Below, piece after piece: positions 8,179 to 18,644 of a stretch of 64,000 bases of DNA (position 1 is the first letter of the stretch; the number at the start of each line of letters is the position of its first letter). Origin of the DNA: Pseudomonas sp. UBA2684 (GTDB lineage: Bacteria > Pseudomonadota > Gammaproteobacteria > Pseudomonadales > Pseudomonadaceae); NCBI GenBank assembly GCA_002354655.1, contig DELY01000044.1:91041-155040 (forward strand), in the 5' to 3' direction. The notes under the pieces are model-generated. The model saw nothing but the letters and a program-made list of their open reading frames with translations. It was not told where the DNA came from and did no database searches. Position numbers and translations under genes: made by a program.

Positions 8179-9588
8179 TTAGTCCTCCACCACCCAGGTG
8201 TCCTTTGTACCGCCGCCTTGCGACGAGTTGACCACCAGGGAGCCTTCGCGCAGTGCGACGCGGGTCAAGCCGCCGGGGACGATGCGGGTTTCCTTGCCGG
8301 ACAGCACGAAGGGCCGCAGGTCGATATGGCGTGGCGCGATGCCGTTTTCGACAAAGGTCGGGCAGGTCGACAAACACAAGGTCGGTTGGGCGATATAGGC
8401 CTCGGGTTTGGCGATCAGGCGCGCGCGGAAGTTTTCGATCTCCGCCTTGCTCGCCGCTGGCCCAACCAACATGCCGTAGCCGCCGGAGCCCTGGGTTTCC
8501 TTGACCACCAGGTGTTCCAGGTTGGCCAGCACGTGGTTTAACTCCACTGGCTTGCGGCACTGGAAGGTCGGCACGTTCTTCAGGATCGGCTCTTCATCCA
8601 GATAGAAGCGGATCATCTCGCCGACATAGGGGTAAATCGATTTGTCGTCCGCCACGCCGGTGCCAACGGCGTTGGCCAGCACCACGTTGCCGGAGCGGTA
8701 GGTCGAGAGTAACCCCGGCACGCCGAGCATCGAGTTGGGGTTGAACGCCAGTGGATCGAGGAAATCATCGTCGAGGCGCCGGTAGATCACATCCACCTGC
8801 TTGGCGCCGGCGGTGGTGCGCATGTACAGCTTGTCGTCACGCACGAACAGGTCGGCACCCTCCACCAGCTCCACGCCCATCTCGCGGGCCAGGAAGGCAT
8901 GCTCGAAGTAGGCACTGTTGAAACGCCCCGGCGTGAGCACCACCACGTTGGGGTTATCCAGCGGGCTGGAGGTTTTCAAGGTGTCGAGCAACAGGTTCGG
9001 GTAGTGATCGATCGGCGCAATACGCTGGGCGGCGAACAGCTCGGGGAACAGGCGCATCATCATCTTACGGTCTTCGAGCATGTAGCTGACGCCGCTCGGC
9101 GTGCGCAGGTTGTCCTCCAGCACGTAGTAGCTGCCATCGCCATCACGCACCAGATCGACCCCAGCGATGTGCGCATAGAGGTCGCGATGCAGGTCCAGGC
9201 CCTGCATCGCCAACTGATAACCCTCGTTGGCCAATACCTGCTCGGCGGGAATGATCCCGGCCTTGATGATGCGCTGGTCATGGTAGAGGTCGGCGAGAAA
9301 CAGGTTCAGCGCTTGCACACGCTGGATGCAACCGCGCTCGACAATCCGCCACTCGCTGGCCGGAATGCTGCGCGGGATAGTATCGAAGGGAATCAGCCGC
9401 TCGGTGCCCTGATCGTCGCCATACAGCGTGAAGGTGATACCGGCACGGTGAAACAGCAGATCAGCCTCGCGGCGACGCTGGGCCAGCAACTCCTTGGGCG
9501 TGTCGGCCAACCAGCGGGCAAATTCCCGGTAGTGCGGGCGACATTCGCCACTCGCCTGGTACATCTCGTCATAAAAGGTGCGGGCCAT
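8179..9588 (-). CDS. Circularly permuted type-2 ATP-grasp protein
   Basis: A 469-residue member of the DUF404/DUF407 group, starting MARTFYDEMYQ. ATG 9588 is preceded by AAGGAG at ideal spacing; a start ten codons upstream lacks this. Visible blocks include the central VLEDNLRTPSGVSYMLEDR segment and the KETQGSGGYGMLVGP loop, which fits the ATP-binding glycine-rich loop moved by the permutation. Family members are predicted carboxylate-amine ligases that make peptide or amide bonds. First gene of the operon, with an AT-rich likely promoter region just upstream (9645-9690). Substrates are unknown. Confidence 0.88.
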   Translation of the reverse strand: MARTFYDEMYQASGECRPHYREFARWLADTPKELLAQRRREADLLFHRAGITFTLYGDDQGTERLIPFDTIPRSIPASEWRIVERGCIQRVQALNLFLADLYHDQRIIKAGIIPAEQVLANEGYQLAMQGLDLHRDLYAHIAGVDLVRDGDGSYYVLEDNLRTPSGVSYMLEDRKMMMRLFPELFAAQRIAPIDHYPNLLLDTLKTSSPLDNPNVVVLTPGRFNSAYFEHAFLAREMGVELVEGADLFVRDDKLYMRTTAGAKQVDVIYRRLDDDFLDPLAFNPNSMLGVPGLLSTYRSGNVVLANAVGTGVADDKSIYPYVGEMIRFYLDEEPILKNVPTFQCRKPVELNHVLANLEHLVVKETQGSGGYGMLVGPAASKAEIENFRARLIAKPEAYIAQPTLCLSTCPTFVENGIAPRHIDLRPFVLSGKETRIVPGGLTRVALREGSLVVNSSQGGGTKDTWVVED

Positions 9589-9644
9589 GCCGTACTCCTT
9601 GTCACCCGGATGCACCAAAGCATTGCAAGGCCCGAGCCAGCGTA

Positions 9645-9690
9645 ATTATTCTTTATAAATCAAATAATTAAATAAACCCGAAAAACAAAG
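9645..9690 (-). promoter_or_regulatory. AT-rich probable promoter of the ATP-grasp/Anbu operon
   Basis: A markedly AT-rich block stands out from the surrounding high-GC sequence 57-100 bp upstream of the ATP-grasp start. It contains several TTTATT/AATTAT-like hexamers reading leftward. I cannot assign -35 and -10 boxes uniquely. Confidence 0.4.
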
Positions 9691-9807
9691 CGCACCACTG
9701 TAGAGCAATCCCCTGCGCGCCACGCCACCTCGCGCCCTATGCCGTTGCAAGCCTGGTGCAGCCTATCGGAGGCATAGTCAGGCTCGATTTCCCTCAGGGC
9801 TCGCTGA

Positions 9808-10122
9808 CGCGCACACTCCACCGCAATTCAGCAGACTTGCCGCGCACTGACGGCGTTCGACCTGCTTGCCATGGATGCCGACAACGCCAGAAGAGCCACA
9901 CCGAACCGACCTTCAAGCAGTTGAACAGGGCAAAGGGACGTCTTGCTGTATGGCAACCTGGGATACCAGCGGCGTTCGGACGATGTGGGACGCGCCCGGT
10001 TTATTGCCGGTGCGGATAACCCAGAGGAAACGCTACGTGTCTTCGACGCTCTGCACACCGTCGAGTCATGGTCTTACCCGCAACCGCCACACTGTTTTAC
10101 CCGCACGGCTCACAAGGCTTAG
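9808..10122 (+). pseudogene. Possible decayed gene, interrupted by an in-frame TGA
   Basis: One reading frame is open from 9808 to a TGA at 9922-9924, then again to TAG at 10120-10122. The second part (about 65 codons) looks protein-like, for example LLYGNLGYQRRSDDVGRAR followed by NPEETLRVFDALHTVESW, but lacks a start codon with a binding site. A strong terminator on the same strand follows at 10174. I do not recognise the family. Chance open frame in high-GC DNA is the alternative. Confidence 0.3.
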
Positions 10123-10173
10123 CGGCGCTCCACTCTCCTTCGGCCGATGCCTCCCCTTGTCGGCCATTTGCAC

Positions 10174-10201
10174 AAGACCGCCCACAAGGCGGTCTTTTTT
10201 T
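10174..10201 (+). terminator. Strong intrinsic terminator
   Basis: AAGACCGCC (10174-10182) pairs perfectly with GGCGGTCTT (10188-10196) around a CACAA loop, and the T run extends to 10201. It reads rightward, though no intact plus-strand gene lies upstream in this interval. It may be a relic of the decayed gene before it, or end a small RNA. Confidence 0.8.
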
Positions 10202-10458
10202 GGCTTCTGCGGCCGTCAACTGTTGCTGCGCTCCAGCGCCTCAAGCGGCTTTGAGCGCAAAAGAGCGGCAGGTAATCCGCACGCAGAAGCCGTGCGCGGG
10301 CTGGGTCAGAGGGGCCTTGGCCGTGCGCTCTTTGGGCCGCCTCGATTCAACTGCGCTGCGTCGTGCCTGAACAGCTCGCGGTCAACAACGCCCCACAGCA
10401 GCCTGACGGCTGATGCAACACATCATTCGGGCAACGCGTTGCCCGGCAAGCAGCCCGC

Positions 10459-11091
10459 TCACCCGCACAGGCTCGGGCTGTGCCGCAGCATGTCCAAGGC
10501 TACATCGACCAGACGCTCGGCATCGTCATGCAGCGAGAAGCTTTCTGGAAGCAACAGCCACTGGCCGAGCATGCCGTCAATATAGGCATGCAGGCAGATT
10601 GCCGCGCGCGCTGCGTTCAAGGTGGGCGGCAGTTGTCCGCGGTGTACCGCATTGCGCAACGACAACTCGACCCGCCCATTGCAGTCCACGCAGGCCGATT
10701 GCCGCTGCTGACGCAGGTCGCACATTTCATCGGTGAACTCGCACTTGTGGATCAGGATTTCATTGATTCGGCGAATTTTCGGGTCCAGTGCAACCTGACG
10801 AAACAATTCAATCAACAGCGTGCGCAAACACCCCAGAGGGTCCACTTCGTCTTCGCTTTCGCTGGCCTTGGCCAGCGCCTCAAACGGTTCGTGCAAGCTG
10901 TCGAGCATGGCCTGCACCAAATCGGCCTTGTTGCTGAAATGCCAATAGATCGCCCCGCGGCTCACCCCCGCCATCACCGCGATATCCGACAGCGTGGTGC
11001 GTGACATGCCGCGTTTATAAAACGCTTTCTCGGCGGCTTCAAGTATCTGACTTCGCGTGCGTTGGGCGTCCTCTTTAGTGCGACGAACCAT
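10459..11091 (-). CDS. ttgR: TetR-family repressor TtgR/AcrR type
   Basis: A 210-residue TetR-family repressor. The N-terminal helix-turn-helix is clear ([22 protein letters not shown] continues to about residue 55) and the C-terminal ligand-binding half matches TtgR, the P. putida repressor that releases DNA on binding antibiotics and plant phenolics. It is divergent from ttgABC, and the operator in the shared 241-bp gap matches the known TtgR site, so it should repress both itself and the pump. Ligand range is inferred from the family. Confidence 0.92.
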   Translation of the reverse strand: MVRRTKEDAQRTRSQILEAAEKAFYKRGMSRTTLSDIAVMAGVSRGAIYWHFSNKADLVQAMLDSLHEPFEALAKASESEDEVDPLGCLRTLLIELFRQVALDPKIRRINEILIHKCEFTDEMCDLRQQRQSACVDCNGRVELSLRNAVHRGQLPPTLNAARAAICLHAYIDGMLGQWLLLPESFSLHDDAERLVDVALDMLRHSPSLCG

Positions 11092-11219
11092 GGCAGTGAA
11101 CCTCTAACTAGATGGTCAAGTCGATCACGCAAGCCCCCAGGCCATGCCCTGGGTGAAGGCTTGCACAAGCCTTGAACCGGAATATTTTTCCGCTTCGGCG
11201 CAGCAAGGGATGCCGAAGG

Positions 11220-11256
11220 GTATTTACAAACAATCATGAACGTAAGTATATTTCTT
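11220..11256 (+). promoter_or_regulatory. TtgR operator overlapping the ttgABC promoter
   Basis: The AT-rich pseudo-palindrome starting TATTTACAAACAATCATGAA and continuing GTAAGTATATT is nearly identical to the TtgR operator I know from P. putida. A plausible promoter lies inside it: TTTACA (11223-11228), an 18-bp spacer and TATATT (11247-11252). Bound repressor would therefore block RNA polymerase directly. Confidence 0.85.
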
Positions 11257-11332
11257 AGCATACTACTTATTCACGTATCGTCTCACTCATACGCCGTGAA
11301 GCGCTCTAGCGCGCTCCTGACCGAGGATATTC

Positions 11333-12487
11333 ATGCAATTCAAGCCCGCTTTTTCCGCTCTGGTTACCGCTGTCGCCTTAGCCGCGCTACTCAGCGGCTG
11401 CGAACAGCAAGAGGCGGCGCCTGCCGCACAACCCCCTAAAGTCGGCGTGGTAACCCTGCAATCGCAAGCCTTCACCTTGACCTCGGAACTGCCAGGGCGC
11501 ACCACCGCCTACCGCATGGCCGAGGTTCGCCCACAGGTCAACGGCATCATCCTCAAGCGTCTGTTCACCGAGGGTGGCGAAGTCAAAGCCGGGCAGCAGC
11601 TGTACCAGATCGACGCCTCGGTCTATGAAGCGACGCTGAAGAGCGCGCAAGCCACCTTGCAGTCGAGCAAGTCCTTGGCCGAACGCTACAAGCTGCTGGT
11701 GGATGAACAGGCGGTCAGCCGCCAGGAATTCGACGAGGCGCAAGCCAAGCGACTGCAAGCCGAAGCTGCTGTGCAAAGCGCGCAGATCGATCTGCGCTAC
11801 ACCAAGGTTCTGGCGCCGATCTCCGGGCGCATTGGCCGTTCGGCAATCACCGAAGGTGCGCTGGTCAGCAATGGCCAGAGCAACGCCATGGCAGTGATTC
11901 AGCAGTTGGACCCAATCTATGTCGACGTCACCCAGTCGGCGGTGGAGATGCTCAAGCTGCGCCGTGAACTGGCCAGCGGGCAGTTGCAAAAAGCCAGCGA
12001 GAACGCCGCCCAGGTCAAACTGATCCTGGAGGACGGCAGCGAATACGCCGAGCAAGGGCAACTCGAATTCTCCGAAGTCTCGGTCGATGAAGGCACCGGC
12101 TCGGTCACCCTGCGCGCGGTGTTCCCTAACCCGAATCACAACCTGTTGCCGGGCATGTTCGTTCACGCGCAATTGCAGGCTGGGGTCAACAGCCAGGCCA
12201 TCCTCGCCCCGCAACAAGGCATCACCCGTGACCTGAAAGGTCAACCCACGGCGCTGGTGGTAAACCAGGACAACAAGGTCGAGCTGCGTGAGCTCAAGGC
12301 CGACCGCACCATTGGCAATCAATGGCTGATCAACGAAGGCCTGAACAGCGGTGACCGCCTGATCACCGAGGGTTTGCAATACATCAAGCCAGGCGATGAA
12401 GTCAGCGTCAGCGAAGCGAGCAATGTCCAGGCAGCCACTCCGGCCCCGGTTCCAGCCACCGAAGTTGCTGGCGTCCAAGGGGAATAA
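11333..12487 (+). CDS. ttgA: RND efflux periplasmic adaptor lipoprotein
   Basis: A 384-residue membrane fusion protein of the MexA/AcrA/TtgA class. It starts with a lipoprotein signal peptide, lipobox LLSGC, so it is anchored to the inner membrane. Lipoyl halves flank a helical hairpin (about residues 95-165), followed by beta-barrel and membrane-proximal domains. GAGGAT precedes ATG 11333. First gene of the three-gene pump operon; the permease starts 3 bp after its stop. It bridges the TtgB permease to the TtgC channel. Confidence 0.94.
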   Translation: MQFKPAFSALVTAVALAALLSGCEQQEAAPAAQPPKVGVVTLQSQAFTLTSELPGRTTAYRMAEVRPQVNGIILKRLFTEGGEVKAGQQLYQIDASVYEATLKSAQATLQSSKSLAERYKLLVDEQAVSRQEFDEAQAKRLQAEAAVQSAQIDLRYTKVLAPISGRIGRSAITEGALVSNGQSNAMAVIQQLDPIYVDVTQSAVEMLKLRRELASGQLQKASENAAQVKLILEDGSEYAEQGQLEFSEVSVDEGTGSVTLRAVFPNPNHNLLPGMFVHAQLQAGVNSQAILAPQQGITRDLKGQPTALVVNQDNKVELRELKADRTIGNQWLINEGLNSGDRLITEGLQYIKPGDEVSVSEASNVQAATPAPVPATEVAGVQGE

Positions 12488-12490
12488 AGC

Positions 12491-15400
12491 ATGTCGAAGT
12501 TTTTTATTGATCGGCCGATTTTCGCCTGGGTGATCGCCCTGGTGATCATGCTGGTCGGCGCCTTGTCGCTGCTCAAATTACCGATCAACCAGTACCCGAG
12601 CATCGCCCCGCCGGCCATCGCCATCGCCGTGAACTACCCGGGCGCATCCGCGCAGACCGTGCAGGACACTGTGGTTCAGGTGATCGAGCAGCAACTCAAC
12701 GGCATCGACAACCTGCGCTACGTGACCTCGGAAAGTAACTCCGACGGCAGCATGAGCATCACCGCCACCTTCAACCAGGGCACCAACCCGGATACCGCCC
12801 AGGTCCAGGTGCAGAACAAACTCAACCTGGCCACCCCGCTGCTGCCGCAAGAAGTGCAGCAGCAAGGCATCCGCGTGACCAAGGCGGTGAAAAACTTCCT
12901 GATGGTGATCGGCCTGGTTTCCGCCGACGGCAGCATGACCAAGGACGACCTGGCCAACTACATCGTCTCCAATATGCAGGACCCTATTTCGCGCACCGCC
13001 GGGGTTGGCGACTTCCAGGTGTTCGGCGCGCAGTACGCCATGCGTATCTGGCTCGATCCAGCCAAGCTGAATAACTTCCAGCTGACGCCGGTGGATGTGA
13101 AAAGCGCCATCGCCGCACAGAACGTTCAGGTGTCTTCCGGTCAGCTCGGCGGCCTGCCGGCGGTACAGGGGCAACAACTCAACGCCACCATCATCGGCAA
13201 GACCCGTCTGCAAAACGCTGAGCAATTCAAGGACATCCTGCTCAAGGTCAACCCGGACGGTTCGCAAGTGCGCTTGGGCGACGTTGCCGATGTTGCCCTG
13301 GGCGGCGAGAACTACAGCATCAGTGCGCAATTCAACGGCAAACCGGCGTCCGGCCTGGCCGTCAAACTGGCCACCGGCGCCAACGCGCTGGATACCGCCA
13401 AGTCCTTGCGCGCCACGATTGCCGAGCTGGAGCCGTTCTTCCCGCCAGGTGTGGAAGTGGTATTTCCGTACGACACCACCCCGGTGGTCACCGAGTCGAT
13501 TTCCGGCGTGGTGTACACCCTGATCGAAGCCGTTGTTCTGGTCTTCCTGGTGATGTACCTGTTCCTGCAAAACTTCCGCGCCACGGTGATCACCACCATG
13601 ACCGTGCCGGTGGTGCTGCTCGGCACGTTCGGCGTGCTCGCGGCCTTCGGCTTCAGCATCAACACCCTGACCATGTTCGGTATGGTGCTGGCCATCGGTT
13701 TGCTGGTGGACGACGCCATCGTCGTGGTGGAGAACGTCGAACGGGTGATGACCGAAGAAGGCCTGTCGCCGAAAGAGGCCACGCGTAAATCCATGGGACA
13801 GATCCAGGGCGCGCTGGTCGGCATCGGTCTGGTGCTCACGGCCGTGCTGCTGCCGATGGCGTTCTTCGGCGGTTCGACCGGGGTGATTTACCAGCAGTTC
13901 TCGATCACTATCGTCTCGGCCATGGTGCTCTCGGTGATCGTCGCCTTGATCTTCACCCCGGCACTCTGCGCGACCATGCTCAAACCAGTCGCCAAGGGTG
14001 AACACCACGCGCCCAAACGCGGCTTCTTTGGCTGGTTCAACCGCAGCTTTGACCGCGGCGTACAGCGTTACGAGCGTGGCGTCGGCAATATGCTGCGGCA
14101 CAAGATGCCCTACCTGCTGGCGTACCTACTGATCATCGTCGGCATGATCGTGCTGTTTACCCGCATCCCTACCGCCTTCCTTCCGGAAGAAGACCAGGGC
14201 GTACTCTTCGCCCAGGTACAGACACCGGCAGGCTCCACCGCGCAACGCACCCAAGTGGTGGTCGACGATATGCGCCGCTACCTGCTCGACGAGGAAGCGG
14301 ACACGGTCAACTCGGTGTTCACTGTCACCGGCTTCAACTTCGCCGGTCGTGGGCAAAGCTCGGGCATGGCCTTCATCATGCTCAAGCCCTGGGACGAGCG
14401 TTCGGCGGAGAACAGCGTGTTCAACCTGGCAGAACGTGCGCAACAACATTTTTCCAGCTTCCGCGATGCCATGGTGTTCGCCTTCGTACCACCGGCGGTG
14501 CTTGAGTTGGGCAACGCCAGTGGCTTCGACGTGTTCCTGCAGGACCGTGCCGGGGTCGGCCACGACAAGTTGATGGAAGCACGTAATCAGTTCCTTGAAA
14601 TGGCCGCGCAGAGCAAGGTCTTGGCCGGCGTGCGCCCGAACGGGCTGAACGATGAACCGCAATACCAACTGAGCATCGACGACGAACGCGCCAGTGCTCT
14701 GGGCGTGACGCTGGCGAACATCAACGAGACCCTGTCGATTGCCCTGGGCGGCAGCTACGTCAACGACTTCATCGACCGCGGCCGGGTGAAGAAGGTCTAC
14801 ATCCAGGGGCAGTCCAGCTCCCGCATGACCCCCGAAGACCTGAACAAATGGTACGTGCGCAACGACAGCGGCGAGATGGTGCCCTTCTCCGCTTTCGCCA
14901 GCGGCGAGTGGATCTACGGCGCGCCCAAGCTGACTCGCTACAACGGAGTCGCGGCCATGGAAGTCCTCGGCACACCGGCACCGGGCTACAGCTCCGGCGA
15001 AGCCATGGCGGAAGTCGAAGCACTGGCGCAGAAACTGCCGGCGGGCATCGGTTATTCCTGGACCGGGCTGTCCTACGAGGAACGCCTCTCCGGCTCGCAA
15101 GCGCCGGCCCTGTATGCGCTGTCGCTGCTGATGGTCTTCCTCTGCCTGGCGGCCCTGTATGAGAGCTGGTCGATCCCGATTGCGGTGATGCTGGTGGTGC
15201 CGCTGGGCATCATCGGCGCCCTCGCGGCCACCAGCATGCGTGGGCTGTCGAACGATGTGTACTTCCAGGTCGGCTTGCTGACGACCATCGGCCTGGCAGC
15301 GAAAAACGCCATTCTGATCGTCGAGTTCGCCAAGGAACTGCATGAGCAGGGACGAAGTTTGACCGATGCGGCGATCGAAGCCTGCCGCATGCGCCTGCGC

Positions 15401-15625
15401 CCGATCATCATGACCTCGCTGGCCTTCGGCCTTGGCGTGGTGCCGCTAGCCATCGCCAGCGGCGCCGGCTCGGGTAGCCAGCACGCCATCGGCACCGGGG
15501 TGATCGGCGGCATGGCCACCGCAACCATCCTGGCGATCTTCTGGGTCCCGCTGTTCTTCGTCACGGTTTCTTCGCTGTTCACAGGCAAGAAGAAAGCAGC
15601 CATCCACGCGCAGGTGAGCCAATGA
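12491..15625 (+). CDS. ttgB: RND multidrug efflux permease
   Basis: A 1044-residue proton-driven inner-membrane transporter of the HAE-1 family (MexB/AcrB/TtgB). It opens with [20 protein letters not shown], has 12 expected membrane spans in two repeats with large periplasmic loops, and carries the proton-relay DD pair in [17 protein letters not shown] (transmembrane helix 4). Length matches MexB almost exactly. It sits between adaptor and channel genes and overlaps the latter by 4 bp. Broad export of antibiotics and solvents is expected from the family. Confidence 0.95.
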   Translation: MSKFFIDRPIFAWVIALVIMLVGALSLLKLPINQYPSIAPPAIAIAVNYPGASAQTVQDTVVQVIEQQLNGIDNLRYVTSESNSDGSMSITATFNQGTNPDTAQVQVQNKLNLATPLLPQEVQQQGIRVTKAVKNFLMVIGLVSADGSMTKDDLANYIVSNMQDPISRTAGVGDFQVFGAQYAMRIWLDPAKLNNFQLTPVDVKSAIAAQNVQVSSGQLGGLPAVQGQQLNATIIGKTRLQNAEQFKDILLKVNPDGSQVRLGDVADVALGGENYSISAQFNGKPASGLAVKLATGANALDTAKSLRATIAELEPFFPPGVEVVFPYDTTPVVTESISGVVYTLIEAVVLVFLVMYLFLQNFRATVITTMTVPVVLLGTFGVLAAFGFSINTLTMFGMVLAIGLLVDDAIVVVENVERVMTEEGLSPKEATRKSMGQIQGALVGIGLVLTAVLLPMAFFGGSTGVIYQQFSITIVSAMVLSVIVALIFTPALCATMLKPVAKGEHHAPKRGFFGWFNRSFDRGVQRYERGVGNMLRHKMPYLLAYLLIIVGMIVLFTRIPTAFLPEEDQGVLFAQVQTPAGSTAQRTQVVVDDMRRYLLDEEADTVNSVFTVTGFNFAGRGQSSGMAFIMLKPWDERSAENSVFNLAERAQQHFSSFRDAMVFAFVPPAVLELGNASGFDVFLQDRAGVGHDKLMEARNQFLEMAAQSKVLAGVRPNGLNDEPQYQLSIDDERASALGVTLANINETLSIALGGSYVNDFIDRGRVKKVYIQGQSSSRMTPEDLNKWYVRNDSGEMVPFSAFASGEWIYGAPKLTRYNGVAAMEVLGTPAPGYSSGEAMAEVEALAQKLPAGIGYSWTGLSYEERLSGSQAPALYALSLLMVFLCLAALYESWSIPIAVMLVVPLGIIGALAATSMRGLSNDVYFQVGLLTTIGLAAKNAILIVEFAKELHEQGRSLTDAAIEACRMRLRPIIMTSLAFGLGVVPLAIASGAGSGSQHAIGTGVIGGMATATILAIFWVPLFFVTVSSLFTGKKKAAIHAQVSQ

Positions 15626-17073
15626 GCAAGTCCCTGTTGTCCCTCGCAGTCGCCACGTTGGTGCTCAGCGGCTGCTCGCTGATACCGGATTACCAGCAGC
15701 CAGCCGCGCCGATGGCGGCGCAGTGGCCGCAGGGCGCAGCCTACTCGCCACACGAGACGGCCGAAATCGCCGCCGCCGAGCAAGGCTGGCGTCAGTTCTT
15801 CCACGACCCGGCCTTGCAGCAGTTGATCGAAACCGCCCTGCTGAATAACCGCGACTTGCGCGTCGCGGCCTTGAATATCGAGGCCTACCGCGCGCAATAC
15901 CGCATCCAGCGCGCGGAGTTGCTGCCGGCGGTTTCCGCAGATGGCAGCGGCAGCCGTCAACGCCTGCCGACGGACGTGGTGCAAACCGGTAGCGCGGGCG
16001 TCAGCGGCCAGTACTCGGCAACGCTCGGCGTCAGTGCCTATGAGTTGGACCTGTTCGGCCGCGTACGCAGCCTCAGCCAGCAGGCGCTGGAAATCTACTT
16101 GTCCAGCGAAGAAGCGCGCCGTTCCACGCAAATCAGCCTGGTCGCCAGTGTCGCCAATGCCTACCTGACCTGGCAGGCCGACCAAGCGTTGCTGCAGCTG
16201 ACGCAAGACACGCTCAAGGCCTTCGAAGAGAGCTACCAACTGACCGTGCGCAGCAGCGAGGTCGGGGTGGCCTCGGCGCTCGATCTGAGCCAGTCCCGCA
16301 CCTCGGTCGAAGGCGCGCGGGTCAGGCTGGCGCAATACCAGCGGCTGGTCGCGCAAGATCGCAACGGCCTCGCCTTGCTGCTGGGCACGGGTTTGCCGGT
16401 CGATCTCCCTAGCGGCCAATCGCTCGACGCCGACCTGCTCAGCGAAGTACCGGCAGGGCTGCCGTCAGACCTGCTGCAACGCCGCCCGGACATCCTCGAA
16501 GCCGAACACCTGCTCAGAGCGGCCAACGCCAACATCGGCGCGGCACGCGCGGCGTTTTTCCCGAGTATCAGCCTGACTGCCAATGCCGGCAGCATCAGCC
16601 CCGATCTGTCGGGCCTGTTCAACGGGGGCTCGGGCACCTGGTTGTTCCAGCCGCAGATCAACCTGCCGATTTTCAATGCCGGCAGCCTGCGTGCGAGCCT
16701 GGATTACTCGAAAATCCAGAAAGACATCAGCGTCGCGCAGTACGAGCAAACCATCCAGACGGCGTTTCAGGAGGTCTCCGACGGCTTGGCCGCGCGCCAG
16801 ACGTACAACCAGCAATTGCAGGCGCAACGCGATCTGGTCGAGGCCAACCAGGACTACTACCGCCTGGCCGAGCGCCGCTACCGCATCGGGGTCGACAGCA
16901 ACCTGACCTTCCTCGATGCCCAGCGTTCGTTGTTCAGCGCGCAACAGGCGCTGATCACCGATCGCCTGGCGCAGTTGACCAGCGAAGTGAACCTGTACAA
17001 GGCCTTGGGTGGCGGCTGGCTCGAACGCACCGACCAAGCGGCAGGCACAGCCGCGGCAGCGCCGCAGGGCTAA
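15622..17073 (+). CDS. ttgC: Outer-membrane efflux channel lipoprotein
   Basis: A 483-residue OprM/TtgC-type channel. The signal peptide ends at lipobox LVLSGC, so the mature protein is acylated and should sit in the outer membrane as a trimer. Two internal repeats of the outer-membrane-factor fold are visible, each with long helices (for example the [20 protein letters not shown] segment). ATG overlaps the ttgB stop (ATGA), giving translational coupling. It completes the pump. Confidence 0.94.
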   Translation: MSKSLLSLAVATLVLSGCSLIPDYQQPAAPMAAQWPQGAAYSPHETAEIAAAEQGWRQFFHDPALQQLIETALLNNRDLRVAALNIEAYRAQYRIQRAELLPAVSADGSGSRQRLPTDVVQTGSAGVSGQYSATLGVSAYELDLFGRVRSLSQQALEIYLSSEEARRSTQISLVASVANAYLTWQADQALLQLTQDTLKAFEESYQLTVRSSEVGVASALDLSQSRTSVEGARVRLAQYQRLVAQDRNGLALLLGTGLPVDLPSGQSLDADLLSEVPAGLPSDLLQRRPDILEAEHLLRAANANIGAARAAFFPSISLTANAGSISPDLSGLFNGGSGTWLFQPQINLPIFNAGSLRASLDYSKIQKDISVAQYEQTIQTAFQEVSDGLAARQTYNQQLQAQRDLVEANQDYYRLAERRYRIGVDSNLTFLDAQRSLFSAQQALITDRLAQLTSEVNLYKALGGGWLERTDQAAGTAAAAPQG

Positions 17074-17142
17074 TCTGGCAGACGCTCGGCGGCGCGGGAG
17101 CGATCTCAGCGCCGCCAGGCTCAGGAAAGCCCACGAGCCCGC

Positions 17143-17850
17143 TCAGGCAAATGCCAGGTTCAGCCAGTGCCGGTAAACGCCTTCCGCCAGCCGATTGAGG
17201 GCGGCCACTCTGCCCGGTAGGTCATCGAGCATCTGCGCCGGGCTTTGCTGACTGGGCTGGCTGTCGTCGAGCAAGTGCGCCCAGTCCCTGAGCCAGTCAC
17301 GCACCAGCGCCTCGGTCATCTCGGGATGGCCTTGCAAGGCGAGGATCTTGTCGCCCCAGACAAACCCCTGGTTCTCGCACCACTGGCTGGCAAGCAGCGG
17401 TTGTGCGCCAGCGGGCAAGGCGAAGGTATCGCCGTGCCATTGAAACATCGAGAACTGCGCTGGCAGGTGCGCCAGCCACGGGCTTGGCACTGCGGCGCGG
17501 ACCTGGTGCAGCGGCTGCCAGCCACTTTCGGTATAGGGCATGCGCTTTATTTCAGCGCCCAGCGCTTTGGCCAGTAACTGGCCGCCCAGGCAATGACCGA
17601 TCAGCGGAATGTCACGGCGGATGAAATGCTGCAACGCCGCAATTTCCGCGGCCAGCCACGGTAACGGGTCGTTGACGCTCATCGGTCCGCCCATGATCGC
17701 CACGGCTTTGGGGCGATCCAGATCGATGCCGTCCAGCTCGCCAAGATCCACGCGCAGCACCTGAAAGTCGCGCTGCGCGGCGTCCAGTACCGCGGCCAAA
17801 TGGCCCGGCGGACAGTAATCGATGTGGGTAAGAATCAGGATATCGCTCAT
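17143..17850 (-). CDS. Class-I glutamine amidotransferase-like protein
   Basis: A 235-residue stand-alone glutaminase-fold protein resembling the GMP synthase amidotransferase half. The nucleophile elbow is GHCLGGQLLAKALG and the His/Glu pair is in GHPEM. I start at ATG 17850 (MSDILILTHIDYCPPGH), which has a GGAGG box; the longer open frame adds a non-homologous 39-residue extension. Neighbours give no clear pathway. Such proteins may hydrolyse gamma-glutamyl compounds; the substrate here is unknown. Confidence 0.85.
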   Translation of the reverse strand: MSDILILTHIDYCPPGHLAAVLDAAQRDFQVLRVDLGELDGIDLDRPKAVAIMGGPMSVNDPLPWLAAEIAALQHFIRRDIPLIGHCLGGQLLAKALGAEIKRMPYTESGWQPLHQVRAAVPSPWLAHLPAQFSMFQWHGDTFALPAGAQPLLASQWCENQGFVWGDKILALQGHPEMTEALVRDWLRDWAHLLDDSQPSQQSPAQMLDDLPGRVAALNRLAEGVYRHWLNLAFA

Positions 17851-17977
17851 TACAGCCTCCGCCGCCGAGTGTGCGGCAAAGCGAATGCTGAGGTCGAGCC
17901 TGACAAGACCGGAGGCGGTGGGTGAACATCGACCAGCCACGGGCTGGTCGATGCTTATCGCCGGCACTGAAGGGACA

Positions 17978-18319
17978 TCAAGGTTGCAGGCCTTTGACCT
18001 CCTGCGTCACACCCCAGCCATCCAGTTTGCCGCCCAGCGGCGCCACGACGGACTCCAAGTCATGCTCGAAGTCGCCAATACCGTGGTAGGTCGCATACAT
18101 CACTTTACTCACTTGCAGGTGCCAGGCACCGTCATCGCGCTCAGTCACCAGGGCATGCAAGGATTCGCCACGAAAATTCCGCGTCGCCATACGAGCCCGT
18201 TCCTCGTCCGGGAAAATGGCGTAGAACTCAATTGGATGAAAGCTGGAAAAATCGAAACCACCCTCTTTCATCCGCCGTAAAACACTGCTGCTGACATCAT
18301 CGTGCGTGGCTGTGCTCAT
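17978..18319 (-). CDS. RraB-family (ribonuclease E inhibitor-like) protein
   Basis: A small acidic protein of 113 residues that fits the RraB fold family by its central HPIEFYAIFPDEERA segment and the YHGIGDFEHDLE stretch. In E. coli RraB binds RNase E and alters which RNAs are cut. GAGGAGGT precedes ATG 18319. It is a single gene. Role in this organism is inferred from the family only, and many Pseudomonas carry more than one such homologue. Confidence 0.75.
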   Translation of the reverse strand: MSTATHDDVSSSVLRRMKEGGFDFSSFHPIEFYAIFPDEERARMATRNFRGESLHALVTERDDGAWHLQVSKVMYATYHGIGDFEHDLESVVAPLGGKLDGWGVTQEVKGLQP

Positions 18320-18644
18320 GAACCGACCTCCTCAGGCGATGGATGGATTAACCGCTTTCCCATTGCAACCGCCGGAACCTCAGCGGTGTCGCGACACCTG
18401 AAGCGATGTCGCCCGAGAATCAAGCAAGGAGCTACTTGATGTGTCATAAGCCAGACCTGAAGCCAGGGCTGGTCGACGTTGCGTTATTCAGAGCAAATAA
18501 CCCAGAACCGTCTCTTGCAGGGTAGCGCTAGGCGCAGCACTTTGCCGGCCAGCGAGACAACTTGTGACAAACCCGGCGACCGGCGGCATTTTGCCAGCGC
18601 GCCTGGCCGCCCATGCCCAGGCGTTTACCGCGCCAGCCACGTCC
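18320..18644. other. Intergenic interval with one possible micro-ORF
   Basis: Apart from the 28-codon ORF at 18439-18525 I see no gene or terminator here. A GTGTCGCGACAC palindrome lies near 18387-18398, and the right end is past the SDR stop, where no clear terminator is visible. Confidence 0.4.
18439..18525 (+). CDS. Possible 28-residue ORF
   Basis: ATG 18439 follows AAGGAG at about six bases, an ideal start context, and the frame runs 28 codons to TAG. The product (MCHKPDLKPGLVDVALFRAN and eight more residues) has no membrane span or recognisable motif. Only the binding site supports translation. Confidence 0.3.
   Translation: MCHKPDLKPGLVDVALFRANNPEPSLAG

Larger units (their letters stand above)
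9691..10458. other. Gene-poor interval between the Anbu operon and ttgR
   Basis: No intact gene is convincing here. Contents are a possible decayed plus-strand gene (9808-10122), a strong rightward terminator (10174-10201), and about 250 bp of unremarkable sequence up to the ttgR stop. Confidence 0.5.

Noticed and set aside
12578-14101. 507-codon frame antisense to ttgB
   Set aside because: A mirror of the RND permease codons; low-complexity His/Gln-rich translation without motifs.
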